Origin: an uncultured Rhodospirillaceae bacterium
Lineage (GTDB): Bacteria; Pseudomonadota; Alphaproteobacteria; Rhodospirillales; UBA2165
NCBI GenBank assembly: GCA_913054205.1
Contig: CAJXJM010000102.1
Span: 1-7,954, forward strand
Direction of reading: 5' to 3'
Length of the DNA stretch: 7,954 nt
Notes under the pieces: model-generated
Told to the model about the DNA's origin: nothing
Database searches by the model: none
Seen by the model: the letters and a program-made list of their open reading frames with translations, nothing else
Shown: in pieces, positions 1 through 5,930 of the stretch
Position numbering within the stretch: position 1 is the stretch's first letter
How the letters are laid out: each line of letters opens with the position of its first letter
Made by a program: the position numbers and the translations under genes

Positions 1-77
1 TCGAAAAAAAAGGCAACCATTTTTACTTTACGGGAAAATCAAAACTGAACATGCAACCGATCGCGAGAAAAAAATGA
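1..77 (+). CDS. lptC: LptC, C-terminal end only (LPS export system inner-membrane protein)
   Basis: The third frame is open from the window edge to a TGA at 75-77 and reads 24 residues ending in NMQPIARKK. The stretch HFYFTGKSKLNMQP has the alternating hydrophobic pattern expected of the last beta strands of an LptC jellyroll. LptC is a bitopic inner-membrane protein that passes LPS from the LptB2FG transporter to periplasmic LptA. The stop overlaps the lptA start codon as ATGA (74-77), the usual sign of translational coupling in an operon. The call rests mainly on position directly before lptA, because too little protein is visible for a motif. The second frame is also open here, running into lptA, so an N-terminally longer lptA is the competing reading. 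Confidence 0.6.
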   Translation, partial: EKKGNHFYFTGKSKLNMQPIARKK

Positions 78-970
78 CCTCAAATTCCTCAGCGATCAAG
101 AATATAGTGACCGTCATTTGGTTGCTGCCGATGCTAATATTGTTTGCATCTTCCATGGGAATTGCTCAGAACCTTGATCTCGCTACCGGAAAAGATGATC
201 AGCCGATCGAAATCACCGCCGATAATGGCATTGAATGGCAGCGCGACAATCAGGTTATGATCGCCACCGGCAACGCCAAAGCAACCCGCGGCACCTCCAA
301 CGTCGAAGCTGATACCTTACGCGCTTACTATCAAAATAACGCAAATGGTGGATCAGATTTATCTCGTCTCGATGCTATTGGGCATGTCAAAATTTCATCG
401 CCAACCCAAACCGTGACCGGCCAATCCGGCGTCTACGATCTTCTGCAAGCAATATTGGTCGTGACCGGCAAAAAAGTAACCCTGGTTTCCGGCAAGGATA
501 GGATAACGGCCACCCAGCAGATGGAATATTACGAAAAGAAACAGATGGCGATCGCCCGGCAAAACGCGACAGCCAATCATGATGGTAAAGTGTTACGCGC
601 CGACACGCTGGTTGCGCTTTTTTCCAAAGACAAATTCGGCAAATCCAGAGTAAGCCGCGTTCAGGCTTTTGAAAATGTACGGGTTGTTACCCCAACAGAA
701 TCAATATGGGCGCGGAAAGGCATTTATGACGTATCTTCCGGAATTGTGACTCTCAATGGCGATGTGCGCATTACCCGCGACGGCAACCAACTTAATGGTG
801 ACTATGCCGTGATAAATTTAAACACTGGAATTAGTAAGCTGTTAACCGACCCTGGCCTACAATCCCCCAAAGGTAAAAAGAATGATTTAAACCTTAGGCA
901 AAAACGAAAAAAGAAACGTGTCCGCGGGTATTTGGTTCCAAAACGGAAACCCAGCCGAGAATCAAAGTAG
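74..970 (+). CDS. lptA: LptA/OstA-family periplasmic LPS-transport protein
   Basis: This 298-residue protein is the likely periplasmic bridge that carries lipopolysaccharide from LptC to the outer-membrane LptD/E complex. An N-terminal signal peptide is clear: K9 and N10, then a hydrophobic run at about 11-30, and a plausible cleavage site after G-I-A31. The mature part begins with the typical OstA opening PIEITADNGIEWQRDNQVMIATGNAKA (about 45-71). It continues as repeated beta-strand units such as GHVKISSPTQTVTGQSGVYD and a second block ENVRVVTPTESIWARKGIYD, so two OstA-like segments are present. The protein ends in a very basic tail, about residues 268-298, containing RVRGYLVPKRK, a tail style I associate with alphaproteobacterial LptA. 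It is longer than E. coli LptA (185 aa). The ATG overlaps the lptC stop and is preceded only by a purine-rich GAGAAAAAA, so coupling probably drives its translation. Family call is firm; the exact start is slightly less so. Confidence 0.9.
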   Translation: MTSNSSAIKNIVTVIWLLPMLILFASSMGIAQNLDLATGKDDQPIEITADNGIEWQRDNQVMIATGNAKATRGTSNVEADTLRAYYQNNANGGSDLSRLDAIGHVKISSPTQTVTGQSGVYDLLQAILVVTGKKVTLVSGKDRITATQQMEYYEKKQMAIARQNATANHDGKVLRADTLVALFSKDKFGKSRVSRVQAFENVRVVTPTESIWARKGIYDVSSGIVTLNGDVRITRDGNQLNGDYAVINLNTGISKLLTDPGLQSPKGKKNDLNLRQKRKKKRVRGYLVPKRKPSRESK

Positions 971-1141
971 AAACTGAAATTCCTTTGATATTGGCTTGAT
1001 TATTTGCAGCATCGTTTGCTTTCAGGCTTCAATGGTTTAAATTAACTCATATGGATATATAGGCTTGCCGATGGTCTAGATCATCCACATGTATAGGAAG
1101 TATTGACCTAAATCAGTATAACGGTGGACAAACGGAATAAA

Positions 1142-2011
1142 ATGAGCGGCGACGACAAAAGGCCAGCCATTATATATGGCCCGGAAAACGGTCCGGAAAG
1201 CTTGAACAACCTTCGAGCGGTCTCCGCGAATGAGTCTCCAGAAAAAAAATCCGATGATGATGTGCCGCCGCGGTTGGTCGCTGATAATTTTCGCGGCCTA
1301 ACAGCAGAAAATCTCGGCAAGCGCTTTGACAAACGTCCGGTCGTGCGCGGCATTTCTATTTCAGTCGAACGCGGCGAAGTGGTTGGACTACTTGGCCCGA
1401 ATGGCGCCGGCAAAACAACTTGTTTCTATCTCATTACCGGATTGATCCAGCCGGATTACGGCACGATTACCCTTGATGGTCAGGACCTGACAGATTTGCC
1501 AATGTATCGTCGAGCGCGCTTGGGTATCGGCTACCTCCCACAGGAAGCCTCGATCTTTCGCGGCCTAACAGTTGAAAACAACATCCGCGCAGTTCTGGAG
1601 GTTGTTGAAAAATCACGTGAACGACGCGAAGCGGTGCTTGAAGCTTTGCTCGCTGAATTTTCCATCACCCATCTTCGGCGCACACCGGCATTGGCACTTT
1701 CCGGAGGTGAACGGCGCCGGGTGGAGATTGCCCGCGCATTGGCGTCCCGTCCTCACTTTATCTTGTTGGATGAGCCTCTCGCCGGTATTGATCCAATCGC
1801 GGTTTCAGATATTCGAGATCTTATTTCGCATCTCAAAGACCGAGGCATCGGTGTTTTCATAACAGATCACAATGTCCGCGATACCTTGGATATCATAGAT
1901 CGTGCCTACATAATCCATGATGGCATGGTCCTCATGGAAGGGTCCCCCTCCGATATTGTCGGGAATGAAGACGTTCGCCGAGTCTATCTAGGGGATCGGT
2001 TTAGTTTGTAG
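1142..2011 (+). CDS. lptB: LptB, ATPase of the LPS export ABC transporter
   Basis: This is the cytoplasmic ATPase of the LptB2FG transporter that extracts LPS from the inner membrane. From the ATG at 1142 (289 aa) the ABC motifs are all present: Walker A GPNGAGKT at 85-92, Q-loop in [10 protein letters not shown] (Q134), signature LSGGE at 186-190, Walker B FILLDEP at 206-212 with catalytic E211, and the switch histidine H243 in [31 protein letters not shown] and the RVYLG ending are characteristic of LptB. A GTG at 1124 would add six residues but has no Shine-Dalgarno, whereas the ATG has a modest CGGA five bases upstream, so I prefer the ATG. Either way about 50 hydrophilic residues precede the usual LptB N-terminus, which begins at about residue 52 ([11 protein letters not shown]). 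A 153-bp gap separates it from lptA; I see no convincing promoter there. Confidence 0.95.
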   Translation: MSGDDKRPAIIYGPENGPESLNNLRAVSANESPEKKSDDDVPPRLVADNFRGLTAENLGKRFDKRPVVRGISISVERGEVVGLLGPNGAGKTTCFYLITGLIQPDYGTITLDGQDLTDLPMYRRARLGIGYLPQEASIFRGLTVENNIRAVLEVVEKSRERREAVLEALLAEFSITHLRRTPALALSGGERRRVEIARALASRPHFILLDEPLAGIDPIAVSDIRDLISHLKDRGIGVFITDHNVRDTLDIIDRAYIIHDGMVLMEGSPSDIVGNEDVRRVYLGDRFSL

Positions 2012-2023
2012 GTGTGACGTAAA

Positions 2024-3595
2024 ATGGCGTTAACACCCAGATTAGAACTCCGGCATAGTCAGTCTCTCGTTATGACGCCGCAATTGCAGCAGGCGATCAA
2101 GCTGCTGCAAATGTCGAACATTGATCTCAGCGATTTCGTCGAAACGGAACTGGCCGAGAATCCAATGCTTGAGCGCGATGATAGCAACTCGCCTGACAAT
2201 CATGACGGCTCCGGTGAAAGCACAACCGACAGCGAGGAGAGCGGCAGCGATGGCCCTGACGGTCTCGAAGCGATAGATATGAACGCCAGCGAGCATGTCA
2301 CGGAAGATCAGGTGAATGCTCTAGACATGGAATCTTATGACAATGTATGGGACGCCGAACCCGCAGCTGAACCCGCAAGTGCCGTTGCCAATGAGGATGG
2401 CGGCACGCTTTCAGAATGGAGCACCCCGATCAGTACAGGCGGCGGCGGCGGTTCCACCCAGTTTGAAAATGCTGATTATTCTTTGGAGCAAACGCTCTCC
2501 CAAGAAGTGTCGTTGCGCGATCATCTTCTCAATCAGATTCAAATGGATATTACCAACCCAACCGACCGCATTATTGCGTTTTATTTGGTGGACTTTCTCG
2601 ATGAAGCCGGACGCATACCGGATGCGTTAGATATCGCGGCGGAGCGATTAGGCTGTGATGTTGGCCGCGTTGAGGTCGTTCTTAAACAACTTCAAGCGCT
2701 CGATCCACCCGGCATCTTTGCCCGAAGTCTCGCCGAATGTTGGGCCATTCAGCTCCGCGAATTAGATCGCTTTGATCCGGCAATGGAGGCATTGCTCGAA
2801 AACATTGAACTTTTGAAACAGCATGAATATCCCGCACTTTCCAAAATCTGCGGCGTCGATCTTGAGGACATTAAAGACATGATCGATGAAATTTGGGCAT
2901 TGAGCCACAAACCGGCTGAAGCTTTCGAGCACATTATTACCCAGCCCATTACGCCGGATGTCATTATGCGGTCCGGTCCTTCTAACACTTGGCTCGTTGA
3001 ACTTAATAACGACACCCTGCCCAAAGTTCTGGTCAACAATCAGTATTACGCCATGATCAGCAAATCTGTGCGTAACAAAGAAGAAAAACAATATGTCGCG
3101 GACAAACTGCAAACGGCAAATTGGCTGGTAAAGTCACTGCATCAACGCGCCACCACTATCCTCAAAGTCTCAATGGAAATCGTCAAGCAACAGGAGGCCT
3201 TCTTTGCCAAAGGTGTTGAGCATCTAAAACCTTTGGTGCTGCGAGACATTGCTGAAGAAATTGAAATGCACGAAAGCACCGTTAGCCGTGTCACCTCGAA
3301 TAAATATATCAATACGCCGCGCGGTATTTATGAGCTTAAATATTTTTTTACAACGGCCATCAGTTCCACGACCGGCGGCGATGCTCATTCGGCCGAATCT
3401 GTGCGCCACCGAATCAAAGTTCTAATTGATGACGAAGCGCCGACAAAAATTCTATCTGATGATAAACTGGTCGAGTTGCTCAAAAATGGTGGTGTGGATA
3501 TCGCTCGCAGGACCGTTGCGAAATACCGGGAAGCAATGAAAATTCCGTCTTCTGTTCAACGCAGAAGAGAGAAAAAACGCGCTGTAAATTTCTAA
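2024..3595 (+). CDS. rpoN: RNA polymerase sigma-54 factor RpoN
   Basis: This 523-residue protein directs RNA polymerase to -24/-12 promoters that need enhancer-binding ATPases. Region I is intact: LRHSQSLVMTPQLQQAIKLLQ (about 9-29) and then ELAENPMLE (42-50). Region II follows as an acidic, low-complexity linker (about 51-150) with many D, E and S residues and a glycine run GGGGG at 139-143. The core-binding region spans about 150-350. A helix-turn-helix lies at about 408-425 (RDIAEEIEMHESTVSRVT), and the RpoN box ARRTVAKYRE at 494-503 is a perfect match to the family signature that reads the -24 element. Length is normal for the family. It starts 12 bp after lptB; an AGGTG at 2010-2014 overlapping the lptB stop serves as ribosome binding site nine bases ahead, so the two are probably cotranscribed and may be coupled. 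Confidence 0.97.
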   Translation: MALTPRLELRHSQSLVMTPQLQQAIKLLQMSNIDLSDFVETELAENPMLERDDSNSPDNHDGSGESTTDSEESGSDGPDGLEAIDMNASEHVTEDQVNALDMESYDNVWDAEPAAEPASAVANEDGGTLSEWSTPISTGGGGGSTQFENADYSLEQTLSQEVSLRDHLLNQIQMDITNPTDRIIAFYLVDFLDEAGRIPDALDIAAERLGCDVGRVEVVLKQLQALDPPGIFARSLAECWAIQLRELDRFDPAMEALLENIELLKQHEYPALSKICGVDLEDIKDMIDEIWALSHKPAEAFEHIITQPITPDVIMRSGPSNTWLVELNNDTLPKVLVNNQYYAMISKSVRNKEEKQYVADKLQTANWLVKSLHQRATTILKVSMEIVKQQEAFFAKGVEHLKPLVLRDIAEEIEMHESTVSRVTSNKYINTPRGIYELKYFFTTAISSTTGGDAHSAESVRHRIKVLIDDEAPTKILSDDKLVELLKNGGVDIARRTVAKYREAMKIPSSVQRRREKKRAVNF

Positions 3596-3663
3596 TTATT
3601 GGAATTAATTACCAGTTTTACAGCGGTTTTCTGCGGTTTTTTGATAAATCTCCGAGGATATAC

Positions 3664-3692
3664 TTGACACAATTGCCCCGCGGCACTAGGTT
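3664..3692 (+). promoter_or_regulatory. Weak sigma-70-like promoter candidate ahead of ptsN
   Basis: A perfect -35 hexamer TTGACA (3664-3669) is followed after exactly 17 bases by TAGGTT (3687-3692), which keeps the T, A and final T of the -10 consensus but matches only three of six bases. It could provide ptsN with its own transcript carrying a leader of about 350 bases. The poor -10 box makes this tentative. Confidence 0.25.
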
Positions 3693-3695
3693 CCC

Positions 3696-3714
3696 GCCGT
3701 CCTGTCCTGACGGC
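3696..3714 (+). other. Hairpin GCCGTC/GACGGC in the rpoN-ptsN spacer
   Basis: GCCGTC (3696-3701) and GACGGC (3709-3714) form a perfect six-pair GC-rich stem with a seven-base loop. No T-run follows, so it is not a standard intrinsic terminator. It lies just downstream of the promoter candidate at 3664-3692, so it could be the 5' end structure of a ptsN leader, or a binding site, or chance. Confidence 0.3.
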
Positions 3715-3905
3715 TGATATTTGCCTTTCCTATAAACGGTACCCACTTACTAAAGTGATCTGATTTAAGGAAGGCTGGATCAAATATCCGACTATATCGG
3801 TAACTTGAAATTTCAGGTAAATTGGACAACAGATAAAAACTGAAATTAATGGAAATGGCAAAATACCAGAAGGCAGATATATAAACCTCGCCTCCAAAAT
3901 TGACT

Positions 3906-4055
3906 ATGAATGTATTCCAACAATCACAGCCTCTAAAGGGCGCTTCTGAATTCAGCAAGACAGCTCAAACCAATTTTTTTGAGCCGCTCCTTGGTGATGT
4001 CAATTCTGATGGAATATTCATCAATGCCGTTTTAAAAAAGACCAAAGGGTCGTAA
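3906..4055 (+). CDS. Doubtful 49-residue ORF overlapping the ptsN start
   Basis: An ATG at 3906 opens a frame of 49 codons that ends at TAA 4053-4055, sharing its last base with the ptsN ATG (TAATG). I do not recognise the protein. It is hydrophilic and ends in GDVNSDGIFINAVLKKTKGS. The DVNSDG piece has the D-x-N-x-D-G spacing of an EF-hand or dockerin calcium loop, but position 12 is V instead of D or E, so that resemblance is probably chance. No Shine-Dalgarno precedes the ATG, and a hairpin (3963-3984) lies within it. In its favour are the stop/start overlap typical of coupled operon genes and its position where hpf usually sits. It may be a short coupling ORF, a remnant of a gene, or not coding at all. 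Confidence 0.2.
   Translation: MNVFQQSQPLKGASEFSKTAQTNFFEPLLGDVNSDGIFINAVLKKTKGS
3963..3984 (+). other. Hairpin GCTCAAA/TTTGAGC upstream of ptsN
   Basis: GCTCAAA (3963-3969) and TTTGAGC (3978-3984) pair perfectly over seven bases around an eight-base loop. No T-run follows in the direction of ptsN, so it does not look like a working terminator. It lies about 70 bases ahead of the ptsN start, in the AT-rich spacer. Its role is unknown. Confidence 0.3.
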
Positions 4056-4519
4056 TGGAACTCACTGATCTACTTAAACCAGAAAGCGTGATTGCCAATC
4101 TCAAGGCAACCAGTAAAAAACAAGCGCTTCAGGAATTGTCCAAACGCATTGCGGAAATCATTGATCAGGATGAGCGCGATATTTTTGAAATTCTGTTGGA
4201 ACGTGAAAAATTAGGAACGACCGGTGTCGGCGATGGCATTGCCATCCCCCATGGTAAACTCAAATCGCTTGAAAAGCTGCACGGCTTTTTTGCCCGGCTT
4301 GAGCGTCCGGTAGATTTCGATTCTATTGATGAACGCCCCGTGGATTTAATCTTTTTACTGCTCGCACCTGAATCCGCCGGTGCCGATCATTTAAAAGCGC
4401 TGGCCCGCGTATCACGTCTACTCCGCGACAAAGACAATTGTGAAAAGTTGCGTGGTTCTGACAATCCAGAAGCCATCTACGCCCTGCTCATCGAGCAAGA
4501 AGCCAACCGCGCCGCTTAA
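4055..4519 (+). CDS. ptsN: PtsN, nitrogen PTS EIIA-Ntr protein
   Basis: This 154-residue cytoplasmic protein is the phosphate acceptor of the nitrogen-related phosphotransferase system (PtsP-PtsO-PtsN), which regulates potassium uptake and nitrogen and carbon responses rather than sugar transport. It is one EIIA domain of the fructose/mannitol type. The phosphorylated histidine is H66 in TTGVGDGIAIPHGK, and the following segments (FARLERPVDFDSIDERPVDLIFLLLAPESAGADHLKALARVSRLLRD, residues about 79-125) are the family hallmark, including the conserved DHLKALA helix. Length matches the family. An AGGG at 4046-4049 lies five bases before the ATG. It follows rpoN, as in many proteobacteria, though here the intervening hpf is missing. 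A small ORF with a strong ribosome binding site follows 22 bp downstream and may share the transcript. Confidence 0.96.
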   Translation: MELTDLLKPESVIANLKATSKKQALQELSKRIAEIIDQDERDIFEILLEREKLGTTGVGDGIAIPHGKLKSLEKLHGFFARLERPVDFDSIDERPVDLIFLLLAPESAGADHLKALARVSRLLRDKDNCEKLRGSDNPEAIYALLIEQEANRAA

Positions 4520-4530
4520 AATCAGTCCCT

Positions 4531-4536
4531 AAGGAG
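4531..4536 (+). promoter_or_regulatory. Strong Shine-Dalgarno AAGGAG deciding a TTG start
   Basis: AAGGAG lies five bases upstream of the TTG at 4542-4544. It is one of the best ribosome binding sites in the window and is the main reason to believe the short ORF that follows. Confidence 0.6.
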
Positions 4537-4541
4537 ACATC

Positions 4542-4709
4542 TTGCAGAAGCTGTTGCGTGACAAAGTCGCGGCGGGTGAAATAGGTATGACTGTTGGGCA
4601 GGGGTTTAGAAAGTGGACATCTGAAGAAGCGGATGATGCCCGCCGGACGTTAAATGAGCATCTGGTTCAAATTGCTAAATCACGAGGGAAAAGCACAAAA
4701 AAAGTTTGA
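4542..4709 (+). CDS. Unknown 55-residue protein downstream of ptsN
   Basis: A TTG start at 4542 opens a 55-codon frame ending at TGA 4707-4709. An in-frame stop at 4530-4532 limits extension upstream, so TTG is the first usable start, and AAGGAG is well placed before it. A weaker alternative is the ATG at 4587 (residue 16). The protein is small, charged and probably alpha-helical: it opens MQKLLRDKVAAGE, contains FRKWTSEEADDARRTLNEHLVQIA, and ends in a lysine-rich KSRGKSTKKV tail. There is no signal peptide or membrane segment. I do not recognise the family and assign no function. It lies 22 bp after ptsN on the same strand, so it is probably cotranscribed. Coding status rests on the ribosome binding site and spacing. 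Confidence 0.5.
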   Translation: MQKLLRDKVAAGEIGMTVGQGFRKWTSEEADDARRTLNEHLVQIAKSRGKSTKKV

Positions 4710-4724
4710 CCCCACAAAACCTTA

Positions 4725-4757
4725 TCAAGTTCAAAGTTGGAAACTTGAATGTTTCCA
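4725..4757. other. Overlapping, mutually exclusive hairpins between convergent genes
   Basis: Two inverted repeats share bases. TCAAGTT (4725-4731) can pair with AACTTGA (4742-4748), and TGGAAAC (4738-4744) can pair with GTTTCCA (4751-4757) around TTGAAT. They sit between a plus-strand and a minus-strand gene end, where a bidirectional terminator is expected. Neither is followed by a good T-run on either strand, so terminator function is uncertain. Confidence 0.35.
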
Positions 4758-4796
4758 TAATGATATGTTACCTGCCATTTAATCCTATGCCTGGAT

Positions 4797-5822
4797 TTAA
4801 GTTGCGATCGGTGCCCCCAGTTGGAACAAGCCATCTCCGCGTTCGGCTAATCCGGGAATTCGCTTGGACATGACCACGCCCGCGGCTTCAAACTTTATTT
4901 CTTCAGCGGCTTGCCAAGGAGTGTCTGGATGATGGAGAAATCCTGCTGTCTGGCCAATCTCTACCCGGTCGCCAAGTTGGGCGATCGGTTCGAACAAACC
5001 AACCCGTTCGGCATAAACATTAAGGTTTTTTGCGGTTCCATCCAAAAATTCGGTATATCCTGGTTCGACAGCTGGTGGAGGTGTCTCAGGAGTCCACACT
5101 CCCAAATGGCTTAAATAACGCCGTACACCAACTTCACAGCTTTCAAGACTTTCTGGCGTTACAGTTCCAGAACCACCAAATTCGCCACTGATGCCGATGG
5201 CACCCTGGCGTTCAGCGGCAGACATGGAAGCACGGTTTCCCTTAACGCCACCTGACGGCAACTCAAGCGCATAAGGAGCACCGATTGCCGTCACCAATTC
5301 GGCTAGCTTGGCTTGCTGATTTTCGTCAGATTTACCGCCTTGAAACAAAACTGTCGTAATAGTGTGAAGCGATGATCCACCAGAATGGATGTCAAAGGAA
5401 TAATCCGCCATCGCCATTAAGACGGTTTCAACATAGTGAGCGATTTGGCGGGTTGGAGGCCCAAATGGATCGCCGGGAAACTCTCGGTTTAAATTCAAAT
5501 CATCGATTGGTGATGTCCTGAGACCGGCTTTGGCGGCAGGAAAGTTGGTCATAGGAACGATGATAATCTGCCCATTGACCCGGTCAGGCGTAATTTCCTT
5601 CACCAGTTTGGTCAAAGTAACCTGTCCTTCATATTCGTCACCATGTACGCCAGCTGTGAGCAATATGACCGGGCCTGTCCCATTTTTAAAACTCACCACA
5701 GGTATTGGTATATAGCCCATAGCAGACCGATGAACGGAGTGCGGTAGCTTCAAAAAACCATTGTGCTCTCCCGGGGCGGAGAAATCTATTGTAGGTTCAA
5801 TCGAGGATAATGATTCTGACAT
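4797..5822 (-). CDS. Succinylglutamate desuccinylase/aspartoacylase-family deacylase, DoeB-like
   Basis: This 341-residue enzyme belongs to the zinc carboxypeptidase-like family that removes acyl groups from N-acyl amino acids. Zinc ligands are visible as H60 and E63 in GVHGDEYEG and H146 in DIHSGG; E214 in GEFGG is the likely catalytic glutamate. LRTSPIDDLNLNREFPGDP (101-119) forms the substrate-binding part, and a C-terminal beta domain follows (about 255-341). The SPID...LNR.FPG and DIHSGG pattern is closest, from memory, to DoeB, the N-acetyl-diaminobutyrate deacetylase of ectoine breakdown, but no ectoine genes are visible, so the substrate is open. I place the start at the ATG ending at 5822, because GGGAG lies six bases upstream; a TTG at 5861 would add 13 residues without support. 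It lies 108 bp downstream of pepA on the same strand, so cotranscription is possible but not shown. Confidence 0.88.
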   Translation of the reverse strand: MSESLSSIEPTIDFSAPGEHNGFLKLPHSVHRSAMGYIPIPVVSFKNGTGPVILLTAGVHGDEYEGQVTLTKLVKEITPDRVNGQIIIVPMTNFPAAKAGLRTSPIDDLNLNREFPGDPFGPPTRQIAHYVETVLMAMADYSFDIHSGGSSLHTITTVLFQGGKSDENQQAKLAELVTAIGAPYALELPSGGVKGNRASMSAAERQGAIGISGEFGGSGTVTPESLESCEVGVRRYLSHLGVWTPETPPPAVEPGYTEFLDGTAKNLNVYAERVGLFEPIAQLGDRVEIGQTAGFLHHPDTPWQAAEEIKFEAAGVVMSKRIPGLAERGDGLFQLGAPIAT

Positions 5823-5828
5823 ATTTGA

Positions 5829-5833
5829 CTCCC
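5829..5833 (-). promoter_or_regulatory. Shine-Dalgarno GGGAG fixing the deacylase start
   Basis: On the minus strand GGGAG is six bases from the ATG at 5822. This favours a 341-residue protein over the longer reading that begins with TTG at 5861. Confidence 0.65.
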
Positions 5834-5930
5834 AAACTTTGTTATTTAAATGCCCGGTCAATTTCGCTCAAGTTGGTCCAGAGTTTCTAGTTCAATGGTT
5901 AAGAGGACCCTGGCAGTGGCCGAACTTGCG

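Larger units (their letters stand above)
3596..4054. other. AT-rich 459-bp spacer between rpoN and ptsN, no hpf found
   Basis: All three forward frames are broken repeatedly by stops and none reads like a ribosome hibernation promoting factor, the gene that usually lies between rpoN and ptsN. The stretch contains tandem GCGGTTTT copies (3623-3630 and 3633-3640), a weak sigma-70-like promoter, two hairpins, and one doubtful 49-codon ORF abutting ptsN. The reverse strand is open for 90 codons at 3686-3958 but starts with TTG and resembles nothing I know. I treat most of the region as non-coding leader for ptsN or as the remains of a lost gene. Confidence 0.6.

Noticed and set aside
993..1007. 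Possible sigma-54 promoter (TTGGCTT...TTGC) between lptA and lptB
   Set aside because: The GG and GC elements are separated by 11 bases instead of the required 10; sigma-54 promoters rarely tolerate this, and the -24 box is imperfect.
1104..1122. TTGACC and TATAAC before lptB as a promoter
   Set aside because: The hexamers are separated by only 7-8 bases, too close for a sigma-70 promoter.
3548..3568. Inverted repeat TCTTCTG/CAGAAGA as an rpoN terminator
   Set aside because: It lies inside the rpoN coding sequence, before the stop codon, and is followed by purines rather than a T-run.
3623..3640. Tandem GCGGTTTT copies as an intrinsic terminator after rpoN
   Set aside because: They are direct repeats, not inverted; at most a three-pair stem can form before the T-run.
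3686..3958. 90-codon reverse-strand ORF in the rpoN-ptsN spacer
   Set aside because: It begins with TTG without a good ribosome binding site, contains no recognisable domain, and lies in AT-rich intergenic DNA; an open frame of this size can occur by chance.
5840..5868. TTGAGC-N17-TAAATA as a promoter for the deacylase gene (minus strand)
   Set aside because: The -10 hexamer matches only three of six bases and AT-rich sequence here makes such matches common.
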